Source: Pseudomonas sp. MWU15-20650
GTDB taxonomy: Bacteria > Pseudomonadota > Gammaproteobacteria > Pseudomonadales > Pseudomonadaceae
NCBI RefSeq assembly: GCF_023242475.1
Contig: NZ_JALJFG010000016.1
Coordinates: forward strand, 1-64,000
Length of the DNA stretch: 64,000 nt
Direction: 5' to 3'
Part shown: positions 55,999 through 64,000 of the stretch, one piece after another
How the letters are laid out: every line of letters starts with the position of its first letter
Position numbering within the stretch: position 1 is the stretch's first letter
The notes under the pieces: generated by a model
Databases searched by the model: none
Told to the model about the DNA's origin: nothing
What the model saw: the letters and a program-made list of their open reading frames with translations, nothing else
Program-made: the position numbers and the translations under genes

Positions 55999-56608
55999 GC
56001 CGCCTGGGTGTTCCGCCCTACAAACAATACCTTTCTCCCTTACGCCGCCCTGAAACTCAGCGCGGCGCTGTTGTGTGCGCGCTAATAACGCAGAGTGCGT
56101 TGAGCATCTGAACTGGTTTCTGGCGCTGTTCTGTATCTGTTAATCATTAATTGAGTGCCGATAATTGTGTCTTCACTGTCATCTCAAGGATTGAGCAATG
56201 ATTGAATATTTGACTTTACTGTTTCACATCTCGAGAACTAACAGGGGTGTAGGTGTACACCCGAATAGTGCACAGAAAACGCCGGGGCGTTTTGCAAGGA
56301 GCAGAGCCGGGTCGGCAAATAAAGTTCGTCGGATGTTTCTCTAGTTTCTTGGTTAAACCGGTGTAGGCAGTTGTCGGAGTCTTCCTAAGACCGAGGATCA
56401 GCACCGCTGAAAGTCGCGAAAGCGCGCGGTTCTGGCGGGGTGGGGCGGCCAAGAGCTCGCCTGGCCAGCCCGGTATTTTTGTTGCAGGGTGCTAATGTTG
56501 AATCATCTTCGCGCCGTGCAGCGGACGACATGCCTACAGATGTAATGAATCGGGCAATTACTGTTGATAGTTGCTTGAAACTGATATTTCAACTCAGGTA
56601 GTAGAACG
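55999..56608. other. Long noncoding region before the 474-residue protein
   Basis: About 600 bases without a convincing long gene. It holds a GGGTGT...ACACCC hairpin at 56245-56262, a palindrome AAAACGCCGGGGCGTTTT at 56276-56293, and the palindrome TTGAAA-N6-TTTCAA at 56575-56592, 17 bases before the next start (a candidate operator). A short frame at 56198-56344 is listed separately. The region could also carry a small RNA. Confidence 0.5.
56198..56344 (+). CDS. Possible 48-residue small protein
   Basis: ATG with AAGGA 8 bases upstream; reads MIEYLTLLFHISR followed by a basic tail to a TAG at 56342-56344. It contains the AAAACGCC...GGCGTTTT palindrome, which argues against coding. It resembles nothing I know. 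Confidence 0.25.
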   Translation: MIEYLTLLFHISRTNRGVGVHPNSAQKTPGRFARSRAGSANKVRRMFL

Positions 56609-58033
56609 ATGAGCGCAATTCACGAACAAGCGATGAACTATGTTTACCAGCAAGTTCTGCAACGTTTAATCGGGCACTTCACTCGCGCTGAACGCACAGC
56701 GCTTCAATTATTGATCCAGCGCATTGTGGTTGCCGCAGGCGGCATGGAACAAGTGGGCCATTACAAAGTACTGGTCGCCCACGGCGGCGGCGAGGTCAGT
56801 AGCTACACCCTCGCGCTGCTGCGTGCGGCGCAACTGACCATTGCGGGGCGTGCCCCCAGAACTTTTCAGCTGCGGGTGGCAACCCTGCGGCATGCGGGAA
56901 TGACCCAGGCCACACTTGACTCCTTACATAGCGGCTACAGCGCGCTGTTTTTGCATGATGACCCGCGTGTGGAACTGCTGCTGGTCGAAAACCAGGACGT
57001 GTATCCCTTTAATCCTCAGCGCCCGGCCTCGAGCGTCGGGCGTGAAGTCAGCCAGCGCAACATGCTGATGCTGGGGCACCTGACGTCCGGAGATATCCGC
57101 GCAACGTTGTGCAACGACACTTACCTGGCCTTGGGGGATTTTTACCAGCGAGTCACTACCTGGAACGGCGGTGTTCATGCGCTGGTCAGCGGTGATTCTG
57201 CGCGCAAGCAGGGCCAATACCTGGCCTGGTTGAAGAAGACCGCCTTGGCCGCGAATGTCACTGTCGCGCCCGGCTGGCCGGCGTCGCTCACTGCCCTGTT
57301 TGCACGCATGGAGGATTGGAGCATCGGTTGCTATCGTGACCTCTATGGCGAGCATTATGTGGGCGCCGAGAGTTCTGGCCGAGGCGAGCACCGTCATTTG
57401 GCCTACATCGGCATAGGCGACCTGCTCAACGACGTGGACGTTGCCCAGTCGCCGCTGTTGAGCGAGTTCCTGGCCCATAGGCCGGACCCGTTTGACTTCC
57501 ACTTCAGCCATCCGGCCTACCCCAATCCATTGCTGATGGCGCATTTGCATGGGTTGCAGGCCGAATGCCTGCGTGAGCTTTCCTATGAGCATGGCGTCGA
57601 GGGCTTTGTTCGCCAGGCAATGGACTACATGCTCCGTCGACAGATCCCAACCGCCTTGATCGCCGAGGCGTCCGGCCACGATGGACGTGTTTTATCCACG
57701 ACCTACGCTCAGGAATTCTTTGGCCTGGATGAGGGCCAATTGACCTGCCTGTTGTTCTCGCCCTTCATTCACCATGGCGAGCGGCTGGAGGGTTACCTGC
57801 GTCAATGTCATCCCGGCATGTTGGTGGGGCTCCCCGAACTGCACAAGGCACTTCAAGGCAGCCCGGCGGCCGACATGCTGCAACAGTGGTTAGTCGACAC
57901 CAGCGGTTTGTCACTGCCCCTGTTGCAGCACTTGTACCGCAAGCGCCCCCAGCACGTTGACCGGGGGGCCTATGCGCGCAAACGGCGAGCGGCGCAATCC
58001 GAGATGCGGCTTGCCCAGTTGTCGGGGCGTTAG
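56609..58033 (+). CDS. Conserved-looking protein of unknown function paired with a MocR regulator
   Basis: A 474-residue soluble protein without signal peptide or membrane helices. It starts MSAIHEQAMNYVYQQ, has HYKVLVAHGGGEVSSY near 51-66, a LFHFSHPAY-like region near 290, and a basic C-terminal tail (YARKRRAAQ). I recognise no catalytic motif. It lies 36 bases upstream of the MocR-type regulator gene on the same strand, so the two are probably co-transcribed. A 17-base-distant palindrome precedes it. Unknown function, but intact and long. Confidence 0.7.
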   Translation: MSAIHEQAMNYVYQQVLQRLIGHFTRAERTALQLLIQRIVVAAGGMEQVGHYKVLVAHGGGEVSSYTLALLRAAQLTIAGRAPRTFQLRVATLRHAGMTQATLDSLHSGYSALFLHDDPRVELLLVENQDVYPFNPQRPASSVGREVSQRNMLMLGHLTSGDIRATLCNDTYLALGDFYQRVTTWNGGVHALVSGDSARKQGQYLAWLKKTALAANVTVAPGWPASLTALFARMEDWSIGCYRDLYGEHYVGAESSGRGEHRHLAYIGIGDLLNDVDVAQSPLLSEFLAHRPDPFDFHFSHPAYPNPLLMAHLHGLQAECLRELSYEHGVEGFVRQAMDYMLRRQIPTALIAEASGHDGRVLSTTYAQEFFGLDEGQLTCLLFSPFIHHGERLEGYLRQCHPGMLVGLPELHKALQGSPAADMLQQWLVDTSGLSLPLLQHLYRKRPQHVDRGAYARKRRAAQSEMRLAQLSGR

Positions 58034-58069
58034 CAGCGTGCATTCACGTATACAGCCGAGTGGGCGGCC

Positions 58070-59476
58070 ATGACCCTGAGGGGGGAGCGGCAGGCGGATT
58101 TTGCCTATCAGGCGGTGTATCGCTACATGATCAGCCTGATCAACGAAGTCAGCCTGGAAACGCCGGTCAAATTGCCGTCCCTGCGGCAGTTGTCGACGCG
58201 CTTGAACGTGTCGATCTCAACCATTCAGTACGCCTATTCACTGTTGGAGAAGGAAGGGCGTGTCTACTCGGTGGCCAAGTCCGGCTATTTTGCCTGGCCT
58301 GTGGCTGCCAACCCGCCCGTGATGGCGGGCACCGACCTGCTTGAGCGGCTGTATGCGGCGGCGCGGCGGCCGGCCATGGCCGTCCTCAGCGGTGATGAGC
58401 CGTCCCTGCTGGGGTCACTGGATGGCGCCTTGCTGACGTTGGAGCGCCAACTGGTGCGCAGTTATCCGCACCGCTTGCAGCCGTGGTCGCAACCCTGTGG
58501 CGTGTGGGAATTGCGCGCGGCACTGGCCGCCCGTTATACCTCGTCGCCCACGCGCTGCTGGCAGGCCGACGAGGTGTATATCGGTGCCGATCTGCAGGGC
58601 ATATTAGCGATCTTGATTGACGCGCTGGGCCTCAAAGGCACTGCGGTGGTGGTCGAGTCACCTTGTGATTATCGTGTGTTGCGCCTGTTGCAAACCGCCG
58701 GCGTGCGGGTGATCGAATTGCCGTGGTGCGCCGATGGCAGCCTCGACCTGGCGACACTCGAACACGTGCTGCGTCACGAGCCGGTAAACCTGGTGCTGCT
58801 GTCATCGGTGGTCAGCATGCCGTCGGGTATTGCGTTGTCGGTTCCGGAACGGCTGCAAGTCGCGCATTTGCTGGACCAATATGGCTGCTGGCTGCTGGAG
58901 AACGACACCTTTGGTGAGCTGAGCTTCGCGCCTTCCCAGGCCGCCCTGCGTCACCTGGTCAATCCGCAACGGCTGGTTGTGTTCTCATCGTTCGAGAAGG
59001 TACTGGGCCCGGAAGCGCCCTTTGGCTATCTGCTGTCGCGGCACCTGAGCAGCGAATTGCAACGCCAGTTCCTGCTGCGCGCCTTCCGGCTGTCGTCTAT
59101 CCGTCAACGCGCGATTGCCCGGCTTTACCAGAGCGGGCGAGTCGACCAGCACTTGCAGGCATTACGCCAGCGCCTGCAGGAGCAGGCGCAAGCCATGGCG
59201 CAGCGATTGGACGCACGCCTGGAAGGGCGCGTGAGCTATCGCCCGCCTATCGCCGGCGCAAGCTTCTGGTTGCGCTCGGTGGCGCCAGTGGACATGCGCC
59301 TGGTGTTCCAGCGCATGTTGGCCCAGCAGGTGGTGATTGCCCCCGGCGAGTTGTTCAGCCTCAGTGGCTTGCATCACCAGCATATGCGCCTGAGCCACAC
59401 GTTCACTGGCCAGCCCAACCTGGATATCGCCCTGGAGGCGTTGGCCCAGGCGCTGCAACAGGCGCAGACTTGTTAG
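58070..59476 (+). CDS. MocR/GntR-type regulator with aminotransferase-like domain
   Basis: A 468-residue MocR family protein: an N-terminal GntR-type winged helix ([20 protein letters not shown], about 38-57) joined to a fold-type I PLP domain. The PLP lysine is present in [17 protein letters not shown], with Asn in LENDTFG. MocR proteins use PLP-amino acid adducts to control vitamin B6, GABA or D-alanine pathways. Its likely partner is the upstream unknown gene. No ribosome-binding site is obvious. Confidence 0.85.
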   Translation: MTLRGERQADFAYQAVYRYMISLINEVSLETPVKLPSLRQLSTRLNVSISTIQYAYSLLEKEGRVYSVAKSGYFAWPVAANPPVMAGTDLLERLYAAARRPAMAVLSGDEPSLLGSLDGALLTLERQLVRSYPHRLQPWSQPCGVWELRAALAARYTSSPTRCWQADEVYIGADLQGILAILIDALGLKGTAVVVESPCDYRVLRLLQTAGVRVIELPWCADGSLDLATLEHVLRHEPVNLVLLSSVVSMPSGIALSVPERLQVAHLLDQYGCWLLENDTFGELSFAPSQAALRHLVNPQRLVVFSSFEKVLGPEAPFGYLLSRHLSSELQRQFLLRAFRLSSIRQRAIARLYQSGRVDQHLQALRQRLQEQAQAMAQRLDARLEGRVSYRPPIAGASFWLRSVAPVDMRLVFQRMLAQQVVIAPGELFSLSGLHHQHMRLSHTFTGQPNLDIALEALAQALQQAQTC

Positions 59477-59580
59477 CGTATGAAAATTCTCCAAGAAAAG
59501 TCGGATCGATACCGTCGCGCAGTAGTCCAAGTCTCAGTAAACTGTCATTTTTTCCGAATCCTTCTTTTCGAGGTTTATGC

Positions 59581-61224
59581 ATGACTATCAGTCCTTTTGC
59601 GGGCAAGCCGGCGCCAGCCCAGTTGCTGGTGGATATCCCGCGACTGGTCACGGCCTATTACACCGGCCAGCCTGATGCAGCGATCTCCACCCAGCGTGTG
59701 GCCTTTGGTACCTCCGGGCACCGTGGCAGCTCGTTCGAGCTGAGCTTCAACGAATGGCATGTCCTTGCGATCAGCCAGGCCATCTGCCTGTACCGCGAAG
59801 CCCAGGGCATCAATGGCCCTTTGTTCGTGGGCCTGGATACTCACGCACTGTCGACGCCTGCCGGCGCCAGCGCACTGGAAGTATTGGCCGCCAATGGCGT
59901 GCACGTGATGCTGGCCGAAGGCGATGAATACACGCCGACCCCGGCCATTTCCCACGCCATCATCTGCTACAACCGCGGCCGCACCAGCGGCCTGGCGGAC
60001 GGCATCGTGATTACGCCGTCCCACAACCCGCCGCAAAGTGGCGGCTACAAGTACAACCCGCCCAACGGTGGCCCGGCCGATACCCACGTCACCAAGTGGA
60101 TCGAAGCCAAGGCCAACGAATTGCTGGCCAATAAGCTGGCGGGGGTCAAGCGCATCTCCCATGCTCAGGCACTCAAGGCTGATACGACCCATCGCCACGA
60201 CTACCTCAACAGCTACGTGGCCGACTTGATCAATGTGATCGACATGGACGCGATCCGCAGCGCCGACCTGCGCCTGGGTGTCGACCCATTGGGGGGTGCA
60301 GGGGTGCGCTACTGGTCGGCGATTGCCGAGCATTACCGCCTGAACCTGGACGTGGTGAATACCGAAGTCGACCCTACCTTCCGCTTCATGAGCGTCGACT
60401 GGGACGGCCAGATCCGCATGGACCCGTCTTCGAGCTACGCCATGCAAGGTCTGATCGGCCTCAAGGAACGCTTCGACGTTGCATTTGCCTGCGACCCGGA
60501 CCACGACCGTCACGGTATCGTGACGCCATCTGGTGGCTTGTTGGCGCCGAATAACTACCTGGCGGTGTCCATCGACTACCTGTTCCAGAACCGTCCTGAT
60601 TGGCGCGCCGACGCTGCCGTGGGCAAGACCGTGGTCAGCAGCGGCCTGATTGATCGCGTTGCGGCGCGTATCGGTCGTCGCCTGTACGAAGTGCCGGTGG
60701 GCTTCAAATGGTTTGCTGATGGCTTGTTCGACGGTTCCCTGGGTTTCGGCGGTGAAGAAAGCGCCGGCGCCTCGTTCCTGCGTAAAGACGGCACGGTGTG
60801 GAGCACCGACAAGGACGGCCTGATCCCAGCCTTGCTGGCGGCCGAAATGACCTCGCGCAAAGGCCAGGACCCAAGCCAGATCTACCGCGGCCTCACCGAC
60901 GCCCTGGGCGAGCCGTTTGCCATTCGTGTCGACGCCAAGGCGACCCCGGCGCAGAAGGCCCTGTTGGGCAAGTTGTCGCCGGAGCAGGTCACGTCTACGC
61001 AATTGGCCGGGGAAAGCATCCAGCAGATCCTCAGCCATGCACCGGGCAACAACCAGGCGATTGGCGGCTTGAAGGTCATGACCGAGAACGGCTGGTTTGC
61101 TGCACGACCGTCGGGCACCGAGGATATCTACAAGATCTACGCCGAGAGCTTTATTGGCGAGGATCACCTCAAGCAACTGGTGGAAGAGGCCCAAGTGCTG
61201 GTTGACGGCGCAATAACCCAGTAA
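59581..61224 (+). CDS. pgm: Phosphoglucomutase (alpha-D-glucose phosphate-specific)
   Basis: A 547-residue alpha-D-phosphohexomutase converting glucose-1-phosphate and glucose-6-phosphate. The phosphoserine is Ser147 in ITPSHNP, the metal loop is DPDHDRHG, the sugar-binding loop is GGEESAG, and the phosphate-binding [10 protein letters not shown] is near the C-terminus. It has the same length as E. coli Pgm (546). GAGG precedes the ATG at 59581; an upstream frame to 59470 is not supported. Confidence 0.95.
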   Translation: MTISPFAGKPAPAQLLVDIPRLVTAYYTGQPDAAISTQRVAFGTSGHRGSSFELSFNEWHVLAISQAICLYREAQGINGPLFVGLDTHALSTPAGASALEVLAANGVHVMLAEGDEYTPTPAISHAIICYNRGRTSGLADGIVITPSHNPPQSGGYKYNPPNGGPADTHVTKWIEAKANELLANKLAGVKRISHAQALKADTTHRHDYLNSYVADLINVIDMDAIRSADLRLGVDPLGGAGVRYWSAIAEHYRLNLDVVNTEVDPTFRFMSVDWDGQIRMDPSSSYAMQGLIGLKERFDVAFACDPDHDRHGIVTPSGGLLAPNNYLAVSIDYLFQNRPDWRADAAVGKTVVSSGLIDRVAARIGRRLYEVPVGFKWFADGLFDGSLGFGGEESAGASFLRKDGTVWSTDKDGLIPALLAAEMTSRKGQDPSQIYRGLTDALGEPFAIRVDAKATPAQKALLGKLSPEQVTSTQLAGESIQQILSHAPGNNQAIGGLKVMTENGWFAARPSGTEDIYKIYAESFIGEDHLKQLVEEAQVLVDGAITQ

Positions 61225-61240
61225 CAGCGCAGAACCCGAT

Positions 61241-61326
61241 GTGGGAGGGGGCTTGCCCGATAGCGGTGGATCAGTCGATAGCTTAATTGACTGACACACT
61301 GTCATCGGGAGCAAGCCCCCTCCCAC
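61241..61326. repeat. REPIN, copy 3
   Basis: An 86-bp element of the same family as those at 14301 and 14500. The left arm reads GCTTGCCCGATAGCGG, with a 2-base deletion (TC) relative to GCTTGCTCCCGATAGCGG, while the right arm is intact. The centre differs from the other two copies. It lies 16 bases after pgm and can end both convergent transcripts. Confidence 0.9.
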
Positions 61327-61352
61327 ATTTTTGATTGGGGCAACGAGTTACA

Positions 61353-62048
61353 TCAGGCCAGATCGACCAGGACGATCTCACTGTCCTCAATCGCCGTCAC
61401 CTGCAACACCTGCTCATCCTCAATCGCCACGCCATCTCGAGCCTGGGCCCTCAAGCCATTGACTTCAATCACGCCAGTGGCCGGTACCAGGTAGGCCCGG
61501 CGCCCGCTGTCCAGCCGGTATTCAGCACGTTCACCCGCTTTCAGGTTCGCCGCCACCAAGCGGGCATCGGCACGAATGCGCAGGCTTTCGCTGTCGCCGG
61601 CCTTGCCGCTGGCCAGGGTGACAAACCCCTCCCGGTCACCTTTTGGAAACGGCTTGGCGCCCCAGGAGGGCGGTAGGCCCGCCTCATTCGGGATGATCCA
61701 GATCTGGAAGATCCGGGTGGGGGTGGCTTCCAGGTTGTATTCGCTGTGGGCGATCCCGGTGCCTGCGCTCATCACCTGCACATCGCCAGCCTCGGTACGG
61801 CCCTTATTGCCCAGATTGTCGGCATGGCTGATAGCTCCTTCACGCACGTAGGTGATGATTTCCATGTCGCGGTGCGGGTGCTGGGGGAAGCCGGTGCCGG
61901 GTGCAATGATGTCGTCGTTCCACACCCGCAGGTTGCCCCAGTGCATGCGCTTGGGGTCGTGGTACTCGGCGAACGAAAAGTGATGATGAGCGTCAAGCCA
62001 GCCATGATGGGCGCCGCCCAGGGTGTTGAAAGGTCGAAGTTCAAGCAT
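61353..62048 (-). CDS. YhhW-type pirin (quercetin dioxygenase-like)
   Basis: A 231-residue bicupin of the pirin family with the length of E. coli YhhW. The metal ligands fit exactly: His57 and His59 in QHPHRD, His101 and Glu103 in HSEY. YhhW opens quercetin oxidatively in vitro; the natural role is unclear. The ATG at 62048 has AGGAG 7 bases upstream. Confidence 0.92.
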   Translation of the reverse strand: MLELRPFNTLGGAHHGWLDAHHHFSFAEYHDPKRMHWGNLRVWNDDIIAPGTGFPQHPHRDMEIITYVREGAISHADNLGNKGRTEAGDVQVMSAGTGIAHSEYNLEATPTRIFQIWIIPNEAGLPPSWGAKPFPKGDREGFVTLASGKAGDSESLRIRADARLVAANLKAGERAEYRLDSGRRAYLVPATGVIEVNGLRAQARDGVAIEDEQVLQVTAIEDSEIVLVDLA

Positions 62049-62267
62049 GATCGTCTCCTGTTGATGCGGCTCATCATCGCGCAGCACATGATCGATAAAA
62101 AGCGTAAAAAATGCCTGATTCCTATCCGTTTATTCGATGATTAATGCCTGCTTTGACTTTCACTTCATCGCCTAACTGCATGACGTCAAAGCAATTGGCT
62201 GGAACTGATCGCCGATTCCGGCGACCATGGCGCATTCGCCAAAACCAACCTCATCGCTGGAGTCCGC

Positions 62268-64000
62268 GTGCCGCAACAAACGCCTGATTTGCCCCCTGAA
62301 CTGCTGCCCTTGGCCGAAATGCCCCTGTTGAAACGGCTTGCTGCCCGTTTGTTTGGCCACGGCCTGACACGCCTGCGTGCCCAACATCGGTTCTCCTGGT
62401 TGCACGGCCAAGCAGATGGTTTCCGTAGCGGGCATGAGGCAGGGGTAGAGTATGGCTATCGGGAAGGCAAGGCCGACGGTATCGAGGAAGGTCGGCAAGT
62501 CTTGTTGATCCGGGACTTTCGCCCCGACGAGCACCGTGCGCCCGGCGTGGATGACAGCCTGTTCGACGACTGGCGGCTGCCGTTGACGGCGCAGTTGAAG
62601 GCACGCATGAAAGCCGATGTGGCGCGCCTGCTCGCACCCCATGCACAGCCAAGCGCGGCGCAATGGAAAATGATCTTCAGCGATACACCTTCCACCTCTG
62701 TCATTGCCGGCGCGGGCGCGGGCAAGTCCACTTCCCTGGTGTTGCGTATCCTGCTGTTGACCCATTACCTGGGCTTCGAGCTGAGTTCGATGACCGTGGT
62801 GACGTTCACCCGTGAGTCGCGCAAGGACTTCATCCAGAAACTCATGGAGATTCTCAGCCTGTGGGGCCACCCCCTTGGCATGAAGGAAGCCCAGGCCGTG
62901 GTGCGTACGTTTCACTCACGCATCCTGCCGATGGTGCGCAGCTTGCCGGGCTTTGAGCGCCTGCAAGCCTTCGAAAACCTCAGTTCGGGTTTCGAGGACG
63001 CAGACACTAACCCCTTCGACCTGCGCATCAACGACGCGCAGCGCCAATTGATGAACGCCTGTTATCACCAGTTGCAGGGGCGGCATGCACGCTTTCGCGA
63101 GTTGATTGCACCGTTGGCACGCCACGGGCTGCAGCTCAAGGAATTGGAGCGCGATCATCCGGATGTACAAAAGCGCGTGGCGGTGACCGAGCTGGCTGCC
63201 AAGCGCGATGAAGAACTGTGCGATGTCATCGAAGACTTGTGGTTTCGCGCCGGCGCCTGGCCGATCCAAGGGATTGAACCCAACCGCCAGACCCTTGAAA
63301 TCAATGGGTCACACTTTCACTGCCACGGCTATATCCCGCAGCTGGATGCCTGGGTGGTACTGGGCTTCGACCCGCGGGAAAACGCGCAGATCAGCCGGCC
63401 CAATTCAAAGCTATCGGTGCGCGCAGAGTGGGCAGTAAAACGTACCCTTTTTCAAGCTTTCTGTCGTAAGCCATTGATATGGCTTGATAGTTATGAATCA
63501 TCCAAGCGTCTTTTGAGCAGCCTGGCGGGAGAGGCCACGGCCGGGCCCGGCTTTGATTACAAGGTCAAGGGCGAGCTTGCCTCAGCGCCGTTGCTGGACA
63601 GTTTTGTCATGGCGGCCGGGTTTATCGAGAACCTCGGGTTGGATGTTCCCACCGCCGTTGGCCAGATGCGTTTTGCCAAGGACGATCCTGACCGGTTCTT
63701 CTTTGAAGCCCTGGGCATTTTCTGGAAAGCCCTGGAAGACCATCTGCTCGATCAAACGCCGCCGATCATGACCTACAACCGAATGTTCTCGCTGTTCGGT
63801 GAAAACACTCCTGAAAACCTCAAGCTCCTCAGTGATCCGCTGCTGCGGCCTATGTCGCACCTGATGATCGACGAATTCCAGGATGTCTCGCCGCAGATCG
63901 TTTCGTGGATCCGCGCAAGCCTGCGCGAAATCCGTAGTCGTGGTCCGGCCATGCACGTGGGGCGCGGGGCGCAGCGCTCTTCGTTGTTATGTGTGGGGGA
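62268..64000 (+). CDS. UvrD/Rep-family helicase with GxxxG-ladder N-terminus, cut by window end
   Basis: The frame is open from a GTG at 62268 (CTGGAG 6 bases upstream) to the window edge, 577 codons. Residues 148-155 are Walker A (GAGAGKST), TFTRESRKDF is motif Ia, and DEFQD at 535-539 is Walker B, so it is a superfamily 1A helicase. About 380 residues separate the two motifs, more than in UvrD, so the 1B domain is enlarged. The first 140 residues are an extra domain in which glycines recur every fourth residue from Gly51 to Gly75. The gene continues beyond the window. Confidence 0.9.
   Translation, partial: MPQQTPDLPPELLPLAEMPLLKRLAARLFGHGLTRLRAQHRFSWLHGQADGFRSGHEAGVEYGYREGKADGIEEGRQVLLIRDFRPDEHRAPGVDDSLFDDWRLPLTAQLKARMKADVARLLAPHAQPSAAQWKMIFSDTPSTSVIAGAGAGKSTSLVLRILLLTHYLGFELSSMTVVTFTRESRKDFIQKLMEILSLWGHPLGMKEAQAVVRTFHSRILPMVRSLPGFERLQAFENLSSGFEDADTNPFDLRINDAQRQLMNACYHQLQGRHARFRELIAPLARHGLQLKELERDHPDVQKRVAVTELAAKRDEELCDVIEDLWFRAGAWPIQGIEPNRQTLEINGSHFHCHGYIPQLDAWVVLGFDPRENAQISRPNSKLSVRAEWAVKRTLFQAFCRKPLIWLDSYESSKRLLSSLAGEATAGPGFDYKVKGELASAPLLDSFVMAAGFIENLGLDVPTAVGQMRFAKDDPDRFFFEALGIFWKALEDHLLDQTPPIMTYNRMFSLFGENTPENLKLLSDPLLRPMSHLMIDEFQDVSPQIVSWIRASLREIRSRGPAMHVGRGAQRSSLLCVG

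Noticed and set aside
59575..61326. 583-codon open frame on the minus strand opposite pgm
   Set aside because: It is an antisense shadow produced by high-GC third positions; the plus-strand frame is an intact, full-length phosphoglucomutase.

Overview
The window reads as a chromosomal segment of a Pseudomonas of the P. fluorescens group. The main evidence is high-GC codon use, clear matches to MexEF-OprN, MexS and MexT, EfeUOBM, LpxO, three-domain LigD with Ku, and a pseudomonad NrdB N-terminus. The GTGGGAGGGGGCTTGCTCCC-type REP/REPIN repeats are the kind found in P. fluorescens. No rRNA, tRNA, CRISPR array or complete insertion sequence was seen. Nearly all the DNA is coding, and most gene starts have a visible Shine-Dalgarno sequence.

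Layout. 1-240: the first codons of nrdB (minus strand), with a promoter overlapped by two NrdR boxes. 377-5632: an operon with an orphan formaldehyde-activating-enzyme homologue, an aldo/keto reductase, an aldehyde dehydrogenase and an MFS carrier, facing a LysR regulator. 5934-9930: a molbindin, then a very large DUF6543-like toxin protein with two possible cysteine-based catalytic modules near its C-terminus. 10019-25681: housekeeping and metabolic genes (PatB-type lyase, gamma-glutamyltransferase, PnuC with a ribosylnicotinamide kinase-like protein, a Cache chemoreceptor, UppP, AzoR with its LysR, a hydrolase, an MFS pump and a YbiT-type ABC-F ATPase), with REPINs and an integrase remnant. 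26020-28523: a Wzz-like chain-length protein and the lipid A hydroxylase LpxO. 28543-31878: ligD and ku, the bacterial NHEJ pair. 32064-36164: a PQQ sugar dehydrogenase, a TetR protein with its own operator, and PssA. 36236-40527: the efeUOBM iron-uptake operon under a Fur box. 40636-42832: an AraC-type regulator and two AT-rich orphan genes.

43084-55904 holds the multidrug efflux locus mexEF-oprN together with mexT and its divergent partner mexS. Here mexT is separated from mexE by about 4.8 kb carrying a LysR gene, two tandem isochorismatase-family hydrolases, a LysE exporter, another LysR gene and a truncated LysR gene. A nod-box-like MexT site and a perfect 15-bp palindrome lie in front of mexE.

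56609-64000: an unrecognised 474-residue protein paired with a MocR-type regulator, phosphoglucomutase, a third REPIN, a YhhW-type pirin, and the first 1.7 kb of a UvrD-like helicase. The helicase has an unusual N-terminal extension with a GxxxG ladder and runs off the window end.
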